From positions 186,001 to 250,000 of the forward strand of contig NZ_JACSCX010000003.1 of the NCBI RefSeq assembly GCF_014333525.1: a stretch of 64,000 nucleotides of DNA. The letters run 5' to 3'. Source of the DNA: Hymenobacter puniceus (GTDB lineage: Bacteria; Bacteroidota; Bacteroidia; Cytophagales; Hymenobacteraceae). Below the pieces are notes generated by a model. That model was not told where the DNA came from. It ran no database searches and saw only the letters and a program-made list of their open reading frames with translations. The position numbers and the translations under genes were made by a program. Below, in pieces: positions 43,640 to 52,348 of the stretch. Each line of letters begins with the position of its first letter. Position 1 is the first letter of the stretch.

Positions 43640-44125
43640 CTATCGGCGCCGCAGCGTTACGAAGCTAAAGGCGTAAGCATGCCGGTCATCGGCCGGGTGC
43701 CGCTCGCGAGACTCTTCGCGCCACTCGGTGTGGTTGAGTTCCGGGAATACGGTGTCGCCTTCGAAGCTGTGGTGCACTTCGGTGAGGTAGATGGTATCGG
43801 CGGCCTGCATGGCTTGGCGGTAGATTTCGGCGCCCCCAATCACAAACACCTCCTCATCGAGCTGCGCGGCCCGCTCCAAGGCGGCCGGCACCGAATACGC
43901 CACTTCACAGCCCGGCGCCTGCCAGTCCTGCTGCCGCGTGACGACGATGTTGGGCCGGTTGGGCAGGGCCCGTCCGATGCTGTCGTAGGTGCGCCGGCCC
44001 ATGATAACGGGGTGGCCCTGGGTGAGGCGCTTGAAGTGCTTGAGGTCATCAGGCAAATGCCAGAGCAGCTTGTTGTCGTGCCCGATGACGTTGTTTTCGG
44101 CAGTAGCTACTACAAAGGATACCAT
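43640..44125 (-). CDS. folA: dihydrofolate reductase
   Basis: It reduces dihydrofolate to tetrahydrofolate with NADPH for one-carbon metabolism. The 161-aa sequence has the DHFR marks SFVVATAENNVIGHDNKLLW, HLPDDLKHFKRLTQGHPVIM, GRRTYDSIGRALPNRPNIVV and VFVIGGAEIYRQAMQAADTI. The active-site acidic residue is Asp27 in WHLPDDLKHF. The ATG at 44125 is preferred to a TTG nine bases upstream. The fmt stop lies nine bases before this start, so fmt and folA form one unit. Confidence 0.94.
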   Translation of the reverse strand: MVSFVVATAENNVIGHDNKLLWHLPDDLKHFKRLTQGHPVIMGRRTYDSIGRALPNRPNIVVTRQQDWQAPGCEVAYSVPAALERAAQLDEEVFVIGGAEIYRQAMQAADTIYLTEVHHSFEGDTVFPELNHTEWREESRERHPADDRHAYAFSFVTLRRR

Positions 44126-44134
44126 GCGTTTCAA

Positions 44135-45082
44135 TCAGGATGTTAGAGCAGATACATTGAACCCGCGCAGGAATTCCTGTATGGGCATACGCTTCTTGCC
44201 TTCCAGCTGTACATCCAGCAAGCTCAGCAGGCCGCTGCCGGTTTGCACGCGCAGGTAGGTGCGGCCGTCGGTATGCCAGGTGCCGATGCCGCCCGAGTCG
44301 GGGCCGCTTGCTTCCTCGTCGTCGAAGGGCTGGGCCCGAAACACCTTGAGCGTACGGCCGTCGGGCAGCTGCGTGAAGGCCGTAGGGATGGGGGAGAGGC
44401 CCCGCACGCGGTTGGCCAGCGCCGGCGCCGACTCGCTGAAATCCAGCCGGCCGGTTTCCTTCTGAATCTTGGGGGCGGCGCGCAACTCGGCACTTTCCTG
44501 CTGGGGCAGGCTGGGCGCCGTGCCGGCCGCAATAGCCTGCACCGAGCGCAAGGCCAGGGCCGCGCCGGCCAGCTTCAGCTTTTCATAGAGCGAGCCAAAA
44601 TCGTCCTCGGCGGCAATCGGAATTACATCCTGGAAAATCAGGTCGCCGGTATCGATTTCGTGGCGCAGGAAAAAGGACGTGACGCCGGTTTGGGTTTCGC
44701 CGTAGATAAGAGCCCAGTTGATAGGCGCCGCCCCGCGGTACTGCGGCAGCAGCGAGGCGTGAATGTTGATGCTGCCCCGCGGTGGCATGTTCCAGACGGC
44801 CTCGGGCAGCATACGGAAAGCCACCACCACCTGCAAGTCGGCCGCGTAGCCCTCCAGCTCCGCCTGAAACTCCGGCGACTTGAGATTGGTTGGCTGCAGC
44901 ACCGGCACGCCATGCGCTTCGGCTGCCTGCTTCACGGCCGAGCCTTGCAGCTGCCGCCCGCGGCCGGCCGGCTTGTCGGGCGCCGTTACCACAGCCACCA
45001 CGCGGCAGCCGTCCCAGCCAAGCAGGCTTTCCAGCGTCGGAACGGCAAATTCCGGCGTGCCCATGAAGATGATATTCAGCAT
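44135..45082 (-). CDS. fmt: methionyl-tRNA formyltransferase
   Basis: It puts a formyl group on initiator Met-tRNA for translation start. The 315-aa protein has the full pattern: IIFMGTPEFAVPTLESLL, TAPDKPAGRGRQLQGSAVKQ, INIHASLLPQYRGAAPINWA with the SLLPxYRGxAPI catalytic block, ETQTGVTSFFLRHEIDTGD, and a C-terminal domain ending VQLEGKKRMPIQEFLRGF. It uses formyl-tetrahydrofolate, and its partner folA lies nine bases downstream on the same strand, which makes sense metabolically. Confidence 0.95.
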   Translation of the reverse strand: MLNIIFMGTPEFAVPTLESLLGWDGCRVVAVVTAPDKPAGRGRQLQGSAVKQAAEAHGVPVLQPTNLKSPEFQAELEGYAADLQVVVAFRMLPEAVWNMPPRGSINIHASLLPQYRGAAPINWALIYGETQTGVTSFFLRHEIDTGDLIFQDVIPIAAEDDFGSLYEKLKLAGAALALRSVQAIAAGTAPSLPQQESAELRAAPKIQKETGRLDFSESAPALANRVRGLSPIPTAFTQLPDGRTLKVFRAQPFDDEEASGPDSGGIGTWHTDGRTYLRVQTGSGLLSLLDVQLEGKKRMPIQEFLRGFNVSALTS

Positions 45083-45100
45083 TTGTTCGGGTGTTTTTTA

Positions 45101-45193
45101 GCCTGCAGAGGGCGCCGTGTTTTCGCAGAGGACGCAGCGTTATTCCAGAACGACTCTGCGTCCTCTGCGAAAAACACGGCGCCCTCTGCGGGC
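45101..45193. repeat. palindromic intergenic repeat with CGCAGAGGACGCAG core
   Basis: Inverted arms 45101-45137 and 45156-45193 pair with only a few differences and enclose an 18-base loop. The repeat is rich in CAGAGG units (GCAGAGGGCG, CGCAGAGGACGC). It lies between fmt and namZ, with its right arm six bases before the namZ stop. The loop may act as a terminator for namZ. Confidence 0.7.
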
Positions 45194-45199
45194 TACATC

Positions 45200-46450
45200 T
45201 TACTTAAAGTCCGGATACAGCAAATACTTCTGCCGCATGGCCTTGTACTGCCCCAGTGCCGGCTCCCACGAAGCCCGGATTTCCGGCTCCGTATTCCCGG
45301 CCACAATCATCTGGCGCACCGTGGAAGTGCCGGTCAGCTGCTCGAAGTATTTGCCGAAAAACTTGTCTTTGGCGGTGCTTTGCTGGTAGAAGTCGAGCAA
45401 GTACTTCACCGTGAAGCCCACCTCGTTGCCGGAGCTGCGCAGGTCGAGGCCGTAGCATAGCTTCCCGTTCTGAGGTGGCGTAGGTGAGCCGGTGTTGGGC
45501 TTGGGCGTGAAGCGAAACGGCCGCGTGGCAGGCTGCGTGGGCGCCCCAATCACCTCAAACGGCATATCGGTGCCCCGGCCCACGCTCACATCGGTGCCTT
45601 CAAACAGACAGATGGTCGGGTAAAGGCTCACGGAATGAGCGTTGGGCAGGTTGGGGGAGGGGCGCACCGGCAGCTCGTAGCGGGTGGCGTGGGTGTAGCC
45701 CTGCACCGGCACCACCGTCAGGCGGCATTGCTTGCCGCCGGCCAGCCACTTTTCTCCGTTGATCATCTTGGCCAGCTCGCCTACGGTGAGGCCGTGCACC
45801 ACCGGAATGGGGTGCATGCCCACAAACGACTTGTGCTGGGGCTCCAGCACGGGCCCGTCCACGTACCAGCCGTTGGGGTTGGGGCGGTCCAGCACAATCA
45901 CCTCCTTGCCCTGCTCGGCGGCGGCCTCCATCACATAATGCATGGTGCTGATGAAGGTGTAGAACCGCACGCCGACATCCTGAATATCGAATACCAGCAC
46001 GTCTACGTCGGCGAGCATGGCGGCCGTGGGCTTTTTAGTGGCGCCGTAGAGGCTGCGCACCGGCAGGCCCGTGCGGGCATCTTTACCGTCTTTGATGGTA
46101 GCGCCGTCGGCCGCTTCGCCCCGGAAGCCGTGTTCCGGTCCGAAAACGGCTTTTACGGCCACACCCTGCGTGAGCAGCGTATCGAGCAGGAAGGCGCGGC
46201 CCACCAGCGCCGTTTGGTTCACCACCAGCCCCACACGCTTGCCCTTCAGCAACGGTAGGTACCGCTCAAATTGAGCGGCGCCCATCCGCAGGCTGGCGGC
46301 CGGCTCCACTATTACTTGTGGCGGCGAAACCACTGTAACTGAGGGAGCAGCGGCGGGAGCAGTGGCCGTGGGCTGGGTGGGCGCGGTAGCGCTGCAGTTG
46401 GCAAGCAGGAGCGTGGCGCTCAGCAGGCTGGGAAAATTGGATATCGGCAT
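45200..46450 (-). CDS. namZ: exo-beta-N-acetylmuramidase NamZ (DUF1343, GH171)
   Basis: NamZ-type enzymes clip terminal N-acetylmuramic acid from peptidoglycan fragments. The 416-aa protein has a lipoprotein signal (LSATLLLANC, Cys19) and the family pattern: KGKRVGLVVNQTALVG near residue 69, VFGPEHGFRGEAADGA near 102, DVLVFDIQDVGVRFYTFIST near 149, VIVLDRPNPNGWYVDGPVLE near 184 and PTICLFEGTDVSVGRGTD near 281. Lipid anchoring puts it in the periplasm or outer membrane, where muropeptide recycling or scavenging occurs. Confidence 0.9.
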   Translation of the reverse strand: MPISNFPSLLSATLLLANCSATAPTQPTATAPAAAPSVTVVSPPQVIVEPAASLRMGAAQFERYLPLLKGKRVGLVVNQTALVGRAFLLDTLLTQGVAVKAVFGPEHGFRGEAADGATIKDGKDARTGLPVRSLYGATKKPTAAMLADVDVLVFDIQDVGVRFYTFISTMHYVMEAAAEQGKEVIVLDRPNPNGWYVDGPVLEPQHKSFVGMHPIPVVHGLTVGELAKMINGEKWLAGGKQCRLTVVPVQGYTHATRYELPVRPSPNLPNAHSVSLYPTICLFEGTDVSVGRGTDMPFEVIGAPTQPATRPFRFTPKPNTGSPTPPQNGKLCYGLDLRSSGNEVGFTVKYLLDFYQQSTAKDKFFGKYFEQLTGTSTVRQMIVAGNTEPEIRASWEPALGQYKAMRQKYLLYPDFK

Positions 46451-46498
46451 CAGGAAACGAAGCTAGGAAACTGACCGTAGACGCGTAGCTTTACGGCA

Positions 46499-47713
46499 GT
46501 GAACGTCTCGCGGTACATATCCCACAAGATTGACGGAGCCGACTCGGGGTCTTTTACCTCCTCGGTGACAAAGATAGCCATCATCAGCATTGCCATGGGC
46601 GTTGCGGTGATGATTGTGTCCTTTGCTATCCTCGAAGGATTTCGCAACGAAATACAGAGCAAGATCTTCTCGTTTGGCGCGCACTTGCAAATCAGCAAGT
46701 ACGACACCAATAACTCGCTGGAAGTGGAGCCCATCGGCGGCCCGCGGCTGGTGCAAGACCTGCACCGCTTCCCGCAGGTGCAAACCATTCAGCCGTTTGC
46801 CCGCAAAACGGCCATCATCAAAACCAAGGATGAGGTGCTGGGCGTAGTGCTGAAAGGCATTTCGGAGGAAGATGGCAACTCGCCGATGCGCGAAAACCTG
46901 CAGACCGGCAAGTTCCTGAGCTTCCCCGACTCCACGGCTTCCAACGACATTCTGCTCTCGCGCAAAGTGGCCGACAAGCTGCGCCTCAAGGTCGGCGACG
47001 ACGCCCTGTTCTACTTCATACAGAATCCGCCGCGGGTGCGCAAGTTCACCGTGAAAGGCATCTACCAGACCGGCCTCGACGAGTTCGACGACGTGTACGT
47101 CATCGGCGACATTCGCCAGATCCGGGACCTGAACGCCTGGCCCGATTCGCTGGTAGGCGGCGTGGAAGTGGTGCTCAAGGACTTCAACCGCCTCGATCCG
47201 GTAGCTGAAAACCTCTACGAAAACCTGCGCTACGACCTCAAGCTGGACAAAATCACGGATCAGTACGCGCAGCTCTTCGACTGGCTGCAGCTGCTCAACC
47301 GCAACGTCATCATCTTCCTGATCCTGATCATCTTCGTGGCTACATTCAACATGGTGGCCACCATTTTCATCATGATTCTGGAGCGCACGAATATGATTGG
47401 GGTGCTGAAGGCCGTGGGTGCCACAGACCGCCAGATTCGCAGCATGTTCTTCTTCCGGGGGTTAAGCCTCACGCTGCGCGGCATGCTCTACGGCAACCTG
47501 GTGGGGCTGGGCTTCTGCGCCCTGCAGTACTACACCCACCTCATCCCGCTCGACCCCGAGAACTACTACATGGACCGGGTTCCGATTTTCTGGGACCCCA
47601 AAATCATCGTTATTCTTAACGCGGCCGTGTTTGCCACCTCGTTGCTGGCCGTGCTGGTGCCAACCTACCTCATCTCGCGTATCAAGCCCGTTACAGCCAT
47701 CAAGTTCGACTAA
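46499..47713 (+). CDS. LolC/LolE-type ABC transporter permease
   Basis: A 404-aa inner-membrane permease of the MacB/FtsX/Lol type. It has an N-terminal span (VTKIAIISIAMGVAVMIVSF), a large periplasmic domain (AHLQISKYDTNNSLEVEPIG ... LNAWPDSLVGGVEVVLKDF), and three spans from residue 265: VIIFLILIIFVATFNMVATI, the segment near GLSLTLRGMLYGNLVGLGFC, and IVILNAAVFATSLLAVLVPT. The ending SRIKPVTAIKFD is typical of LolC/E. In Gram-negative bacteria such proteins release lipoproteins from the inner membrane. The start is GTG at 46499, 12 bases after TAGCTTTA, a fair -7 box. Its stop codon TAA forms the edge of the inverted-repeat element. Confidence 0.88.
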   Translation: MNVSRYISHKIDGADSGSFTSSVTKIAIISIAMGVAVMIVSFAILEGFRNEIQSKIFSFGAHLQISKYDTNNSLEVEPIGGPRLVQDLHRFPQVQTIQPFARKTAIIKTKDEVLGVVLKGISEEDGNSPMRENLQTGKFLSFPDSTASNDILLSRKVADKLRLKVGDDALFYFIQNPPRVRKFTVKGIYQTGLDEFDDVYVIGDIRQIRDLNAWPDSLVGGVEVVLKDFNRLDPVAENLYENLRYDLKLDKITDQYAQLFDWLQLLNRNVIIFLILIIFVATFNMVATIFIMILERTNMIGVLKAVGATDRQIRSMFFFRGLSLTLRGMLYGNLVGLGFCALQYYTHLIPLDPENYYMDRVPIFWDPKIIVILNAAVFATSLLAVLVPTYLISRIKPVTAIKFD

Positions 47714-47763
47714 TCACGGATTTTAGCGGATTAGACGGATTAATCGGATTTTGTGGACGACTT

Positions 47764-47787
47764 GAGGCGGGGCATTGCCCCGCCTTT
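47764..47787 (+). terminator. terminator inside the element
   Basis: The stem AGGCGGGGC / GCCCCGCCT with a 4-base loop and T run can stop the permease transcript. On the other strand it lies just after the GxxExxY gene. Confidence 0.8.
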
Positions 47788-47793
47788 TTCTTT

Positions 47794-48180
47794 TCAGGAG
47801 GCGTGATTTTTTAGGAAACGCTTAAACTTCAGGCTGGGCTCTCCGAAGTTAAGGAGCAAGCCAACCTCCAAGCGGTAGGCTGTGAGGTAGTTGATGACTT
47901 GAGCGAAACTGGAGGGCTCCAGCGTTGGCAAGGCCTTGAGTTCGACTAATACCGAGCCGTCAATCAGAAAATCAGCGCGTCTGGACCCGACGTCATGCCC
48001 TTTGTAGTACACTGGCATGTGTATTTCGCGGCTGAAAGCAATGCCCGCCATCGTCAACTCCACTGCCAGGCTCCGCTGGTAAATTCCCTCTGGAAAGCCG
48101 GGCCCTAACTCACGGTGCACACTCATCGCACACCCAATAATGCTTTTGGTCAGCTCGTTATGGCGAATATCGAGTAGCAT
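47794..48180 (-). CDS. GxxExxY protein, PD-(D/E)XK nuclease fold
   Basis: A 128-aa protein of the GxxExxY family (a PD-(D/E)XK superfamily member). The name motif is visible as G28-F-P-E31-G-I-Y34 within ELGPGFPEGIYQRSLAVEL. The core nuclease residues also appear: Asp70 in RRADFLIDG and E80-L-K82 in VLVELKALPTL, so the active site looks intact. The ATG at 48180 is preferred to a TTG six bases upstream. It is the only gene inside the inverted-repeat element. Function of the family is not known to me; a role in the element's own movement or in DNA processing is only a guess. Confidence 0.88.
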   Translation of the reverse strand: MLLDIRHNELTKSIIGCAMSVHRELGPGFPEGIYQRSLAVELTMAGIAFSREIHMPVYYKGHDVGSRRADFLIDGSVLVELKALPTLEPSSFAQVINYLTAYRLEVGLLLNFGEPSLKFKRFLKNHAS

Positions 48181-48276
48181 AAGCAATAAGTAAGTCGCTT
48201 TTTAACTGGCAATCAGCAGCAAGAAAACGATGGGCGAAGAGCCGATGTAATCGTCTACAAAATCCGATTAATCCGT

Positions 48277-48969
48277 CTAATCCGCTAAAATCCGTGATTG
48301 GAGGATCAGGTTTGGGTTGGGGCAGAGGGTGGCCCACTGCCCGCGCTCCTCAGGCAACGCCACGCCGGGGAAGTCGCCGGAGCGGCCCTGCAGATCGGCT
48401 ATTACCTGGAAGTGCAGGTGCGGCGGCCAGTCGCCGTTTTCGGGGGCAGGGCCGACTTCAGTGAACGTCTCGCCTTTTTCGATAACCATGCCGGGGCGCA
48501 GCAGCGCCGTTTCGCGGCGGCTCAGGTGGCCGTAGAGCGTGTAGAAGGTGGTGCCTTCGAGGCTGTGCTGCAGAATGACGGTAGGGCCGTAGTCACCGAA
48601 GTTGTCGTTGTCCTGCACGCTGTGTACGGTGGCATCCAGCGGCGCTAATACGGGCGTACCGGCGCGCAGCCACACATCCACGCCCAAATGCAACGAGCGG
48701 GCAGGTACGGCCGGGTCTCCGAACAGGCCGGGGCTGCGGCGGTAGATGACACGGTTCTCGAGGTAGCCGCCCACGCCGATATGCGCATCTTTATCGGCCA
48801 GTAGTTGAGCTACCAGCTCCTCAAATGCGGCTGTGTCGCGCAGGTCGGCGTCGCGCACTACGGGGTTGTTGGCGGTGAAGTCGAGGCGGGTCACATCGGG
48901 CGCGTTCAGGTCGACGGGCAGAATGGCGTGGAATTCGTGTTGGTGGCGTTCGAGCAGATCAGCAAGCAT
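48277..48969 (-). CDS. M23-family metallopeptidase
   Basis: A 230-aa protein with a C-terminal lysostaphin-type domain that cuts peptidoglycan cross-bridges or peptides. Zinc site marks are SLHLGVDVWLRAGTPV (near residue 115), TFYTLYGHLSRRETALLRPG (near 160) and the HLH of DWPPHLHFQVIADL (near 196). No signal peptide is seen, which is unusual for a cell-wall enzyme and may mean a cytoplasmic role or missed lead sequence. The last seven codons and the stop TAG lie in the right arm of the inverted-repeat element (48277-48299), so its C-terminus SRILAD was set by the element. The ATG at 48969 is used; an upstream TTG is possible. Confidence 0.85.
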   Translation of the reverse strand: MLADLLERHQHEFHAILPVDLNAPDVTRLDFTANNPVVRDADLRDTAAFEELVAQLLADKDAHIGVGGYLENRVIYRRSPGLFGDPAVPARSLHLGVDVWLRAGTPVLAPLDATVHSVQDNDNFGDYGPTVILQHSLEGTTFYTLYGHLSRRETALLRPGMVIEKGETFTEVGPAPENGDWPPHLHFQVIADLQGRSGDFPGVALPEERGQWATLCPNPNLILQSRILAD

Positions 48970-49230
48970 ACTTCTGAACAAGAGGAAAAAGAAGAGGTTA
49001 GCAAGAGGGCACAGCCCGCTAACTAGGCGAACAGGCCGCTGGTACGTGCCGGAGTATCTGCATAGCGCAATATTTTATACGCCCGGCAGTGGGGTTGCAA
49101 GCTAAAGCATCCGCTATAGAATCCCGTACTTTGCAGCCCTCTTTCCAAATCTTCAGGCTGCCTCTGCCTGAGTGCGCAAGCTTCTAGGTCAACCTCCAAG
49201 TTATTAAGTACCCAAGCCCCTAAGTTACTA

Positions 49231-50340
49231 ATGAGCAGTCCGTACCTCACGCTTACCGTTGTTGAGCTTACCCAGGAAACCAACGACGCCGTTACCATTC
49301 ACCTTGAAGCCCCCGGCCGCCAGCTCATTGCCAGCGCCCCCGGCCAGTTTCTCACCTTGATACTGCCCTGTGGCCCGGGCGGCAAAAAGGAGCGCCGCGC
49401 CTACTCGCTCAGCAGCACGCCCAGCGAAGCACCCCGCCTGTCCGTGACGGTGAAGCGCGTAACGGGTGGCCTCGTGAGCAACTATCTGCTTGATACAGTG
49501 CGCGTGGGTCAGCAGTTGGAGGCCATGGCGCCGCTCGGCAATTTCACGCTCATCCCTAATCCTGCCGCCGCCCGCTCCCTGGTGCTGGTGGGCGCCGGCT
49601 CGGGTATCACTCCGCTGATGAGCATGCTGAAGGCCGTGCTGCGCGACGAGCCTCGCAGCCAGGTGCTGCTGGTGTATGGCAACCGCAACGAAGCCTCCGT
49701 GATATTCGGGGCGCAGCTGCGGCAGCTGGAAGCCCAGAGCGGTGGCCGCCTGCAGATCGAGCACGTGTACAGCCAGCCCACTGGCCCGGTGGCGGCGCAC
49801 CAGCACACCGGCCGCCTCAACCGCACCATGCTGCTGCGCATTCTCGAGCAGCGCCACCAGGCCCCGACCGCGCAGGCCGACTACTACCTCTGCGGCCCCG
49901 ACGGCATGATGGCCGAAGCCAAATCGGCGCTGGAGCTGCTGGGCGTGCCGGCGGCGCAGATCCGGCGCGAGAGTTTCGTGGCTGCGGCCGAAACGCAGGA
50001 AACGGCCGCCGCCCAGCCCAGCGGCCACGGCGACGTGTCGGACAGCGACGACGACGGCCAGGCTGTGACCCGCAACGTGACCGTGAACTACGAAGGCACC
50101 GAGTACCAGTTTGAGGTGAAGCCCAGCCAGACGATTCTGGAAGCGGCCCTCGACCTGGACATCGACCTGCCGTATTCGTGCCAGGCCGGGTTGTGCACGG
50201 CCTGCCGGGGCAAGTGCCTCTCAGGCAAAGTGCACTTAGATGAGCGCGAAGGCCTTTCTGATTCGGAGATGAAGCAGGGCTACGTGCTGGTGTGCGTGGC
50301 GCACCCGCTCACCCGCGACGTCGTTATCGAAATCGATTAG
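49231..50340 (+). CDS. PaaE-like ferredoxin-NAD(P)H reductase with C-terminal 2Fe-2S domain
   Basis: A 369-aa soluble electron-transfer protein with FAD, NAD(P) and plant-type ferredoxin domains, like PaaE of the phenylacetyl-CoA epoxidase system. FAD motif RRAYSLSSTPSEAPRLS is near residue 54, NAD(P) motif SLVLVGAGSGITPLMSML near 115, and the cluster motif CQAGLCTACRGKC near 316 with the fourth cysteine in YVLVCVAHPL. Between domains is an acidic linker (GDVSDSDDDG). No paa genes lie nearby, so its partner oxygenase is unknown. Confidence 0.9.
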   Translation: MSSPYLTLTVVELTQETNDAVTIHLEAPGRQLIASAPGQFLTLILPCGPGGKKERRAYSLSSTPSEAPRLSVTVKRVTGGLVSNYLLDTVRVGQQLEAMAPLGNFTLIPNPAAARSLVLVGAGSGITPLMSMLKAVLRDEPRSQVLLVYGNRNEASVIFGAQLRQLEAQSGGRLQIEHVYSQPTGPVAAHQHTGRLNRTMLLRILEQRHQAPTAQADYYLCGPDGMMAEAKSALELLGVPAAQIRRESFVAAAETQETAAAQPSGHGDVSDSDDDGQAVTRNVTVNYEGTEYQFEVKPSQTILEAALDLDIDLPYSCQAGLCTACRGKCLSGKVHLDEREGLSDSEMKQGYVLVCVAHPLTRDVVIEID

Positions 50341-50504
50341 TGCCTGTAGCAACCGGCGTGGTGCCACAAGTAGTCCGCAGGGCCTTGTGGTACCACCATC
50401 GTTGAACGGCCATCGTGCAGTCAGCAGCCACGATAGTGGTACCACAACTGGAAAAAGCTGTGGTATCACACCCCGCCGCCCCTTTCCCCCGTATCCGAGC
50501 TTCT

Positions 50505-52247
50505 ATGCAAACTTCCCCCGAAATGCCGGTGGCCTCTGCCACTGATACCCAGCGCCCACCTCGCCACTACCTGCCCGAAGACTACATCGTGACGGACTGG
50601 GCGGCGCTGGAGCCGTTCTTTGTGGAACTGCGCGACCGGACGATTACGTCCGGAGCAGGGTTGGAGCGCTGGCTGCTCGACCGCTCAGAGCTGGAATCGG
50701 CACTGAGTGAGGACCTGGCCTGGCGCTACATCCGCATGACCTGCGACACGCAGGATGAGGACCGCAGCACGGCCTTTCAGTTCTTTGTGAGCGAGATTGA
50801 GCCCAATGTGGCACCCTACGACCACGCCCTCAACGAGAAGATGCTGGCCTCGGAGTATTTACCCGAACTGGACCAGCAGAAATACCGCGTGTTCTTGCGT
50901 TCGGTGCGGCAGGCACTGGATATCTACCGCGCCGAGAACATTCCGCTCAAAACCGACATCAGCACCAAACAGCAGCAGTACGCCGCCATTGCCGGGGCAA
51001 TGACCGTGACGCTTGACGGTGAGGAAATGACGCTGCCCCGCGCCGCCGACCGCCTGAAAAATACCGACCGCACCGTGCGCGAAGAAGCTTTCCGGGCCAT
51101 TCAGGCGCGCCGCCTCCGCGACTCCGAGCCGCTGGATGCGCTGTTTACGGAGTTAATTGGGCTACGCCATCAGGTGGCACTAAATGCCGGTTTCGCCAAC
51201 TTCCGCGACTATATGTTTGCTGCGTTGGGCCGCTTCGACTACACCCCGCAAGACTGCTTCAACTTCCACCGGGCCATCCGCGAAACCGTGGTGCCGCTTA
51301 TCGACGACCTCGACTTGGAGCGTCGCCAGGACCTTAACTTAGCGGAGTTGCGGCCCTGGGACCTGGACGTGGACGTGAGCGGCAAAGCTCCGTTGCGGCC
51401 CTTCGAGACGGGCGCGGAGCTGCTGGAAAAGACCATCGACGTTTTTCAGCGCCTCGACCCCTACCTAGGCGACTGTTTGCGCACCATGCGCCAAATGGGC
51501 CACCTCGACCTGGAAAGCCGCAAGGGCAAGGCGCCCGGTGGCTACAACTATCCGCTCGATGAAACTGGTGTGCCGTTCATCTTTATGAACGCCACCAGCT
51601 CCTTGCGCGACGTGGTGACCATGCTGCACGAAGGCGGCCACGCCGTGCACTCATTCCTGACCCGCAATCTGCCGCTGGGCGCCGACAAGCACCCGCCGTC
51701 CGAAGTAGCAGAGCTGGCCTCCATGAGCATGGAGCTGATGAGCATGGACCACTGGGACGTGTTCTTCACTGACCCCGACGAGTTGCGTCGGGCCAAAAAA
51801 ACGCATTTGGAAGGCGTACTCGAAACCTTCCCATGGGTGGCTACTATTGACAAGTTCCAGCACTGGATCTACGAAAACCCGGCGCACACCGAAGAGCAGC
51901 GCCACCAGCAGTGGCAGCAGGTGTTCGACGAGTTCAACCAGCGCACCGTGAGCTGGCAGGGCCTGGAAGGCATCAAGCCGTATCTGTGGCAGAAGCAGCT
52001 GCACCTCTACGAAGTGCCGTTTTACTATATCGAGTACGCCATGGCGCAGCTCGGGGCCATTGCCGTGTGGCGCAACTTCCGCCAGAACACGCAGCAGGGA
52101 CTGGCCGCCTACAAAAGGGCGCTAGCGCTAGGCTACACTGCGCCCATCGGCGACATTTACGCCGCCGCTGGCATCCGCTTCGACTTCAGCACCGAGTATC
52201 TGCGTACCCTTGCCGATTTTGTGCGCGACGAAATGGCGAAGCTGTAG
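50505..52247 (+). CDS. M3-family oligoendopeptidase
   Basis: A 580-aa cytoplasmic zinc peptidase that cuts short peptides. The zinc motif HEGGHAVHSF is near residue 371, with the third ligand Glu in ELASMSMELMS about 26 residues later. The family's C-terminal part is present (WRNFRQNTQQGLAAYKRALA, YLRTLADFVRDEMAKL). Start ATG at 50505 is chosen because the upstream in-frame extension has no family similarity. It is followed by a long hairpin. Confidence 0.92.
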   Translation: MQTSPEMPVASATDTQRPPRHYLPEDYIVTDWAALEPFFVELRDRTITSGAGLERWLLDRSELESALSEDLAWRYIRMTCDTQDEDRSTAFQFFVSEIEPNVAPYDHALNEKMLASEYLPELDQQKYRVFLRSVRQALDIYRAENIPLKTDISTKQQQYAAIAGAMTVTLDGEEMTLPRAADRLKNTDRTVREEAFRAIQARRLRDSEPLDALFTELIGLRHQVALNAGFANFRDYMFAALGRFDYTPQDCFNFHRAIRETVVPLIDDLDLERRQDLNLAELRPWDLDVDVSGKAPLRPFETGAELLEKTIDVFQRLDPYLGDCLRTMRQMGHLDLESRKGKAPGGYNYPLDETGVPFIFMNATSSLRDVVTMLHEGGHAVHSFLTRNLPLGADKHPPSEVAELASMSMELMSMDHWDVFFTDPDELRRAKKTHLEGVLETFPWVATIDKFQHWIYENPAHTEEQRHQQWQQVFDEFNQRTVSWQGLEGIKPYLWQKQLHLYEVPFYYIEYAMAQLGAIAVWRNFRQNTQQGLAAYKRALALGYTAPIGDIYAAAGIRFDFSTEYLRTLADFVRDEMAKL

Positions 52248-52280
52248 CAGGATGAGAACTCGCTGATAATCCAACCAAAC

Positions 52281-52333
52281 CAGTTGACACACAAACCCCG
52301 GCTACTGTTAGCCGGGCGTTTGTGTGTCAACTG
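52281..52333. terminator. bidirectional terminator
   Basis: Arms of 24-25 bases (starting CAGTTGACACACAAAC, nearly perfect complement, one gap) with a 4-base loop lie between the convergent peptidase and lipoprotein genes. Confidence 0.85.
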
Positions 52334-52348
52334 ATTAGAACTATTTGC

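Larger units (their letters stand above)
47712..48299. mobile_element. inverted-repeat element carrying a GxxExxY nuclease-fold gene
   Basis: Two 49-base arms (47712-47760 and 48251-48299) are reverse complements with a single difference. Each begins AATCACGGATTTTAGCGG and is built of CGGATT units spaced about 9-10 bases. The 588-base element carries a hairpin (47764-47787) and one gene, the GxxExxY protein. No obvious target duplication is seen. The left edge overlaps the stop codon of the permease gene, and the right arm supplies the stop codon of the M23 gene. Shorter relatives lie at 56312-56503 and 60058-60285. Mobility is inferred from structure only. Confidence 0.72.

Noticed and set aside
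44243..45460. A 405-codon forward frame
   Set aside because: It overlaps fmt and the end of namZ on the other strand, both firmly identified.
47712..48299. Calling the GxxExxY element a standard insertion sequence
   Set aside because: No transposase motif and no target duplication was seen, so the term insertion sequence would overstate the evidence.
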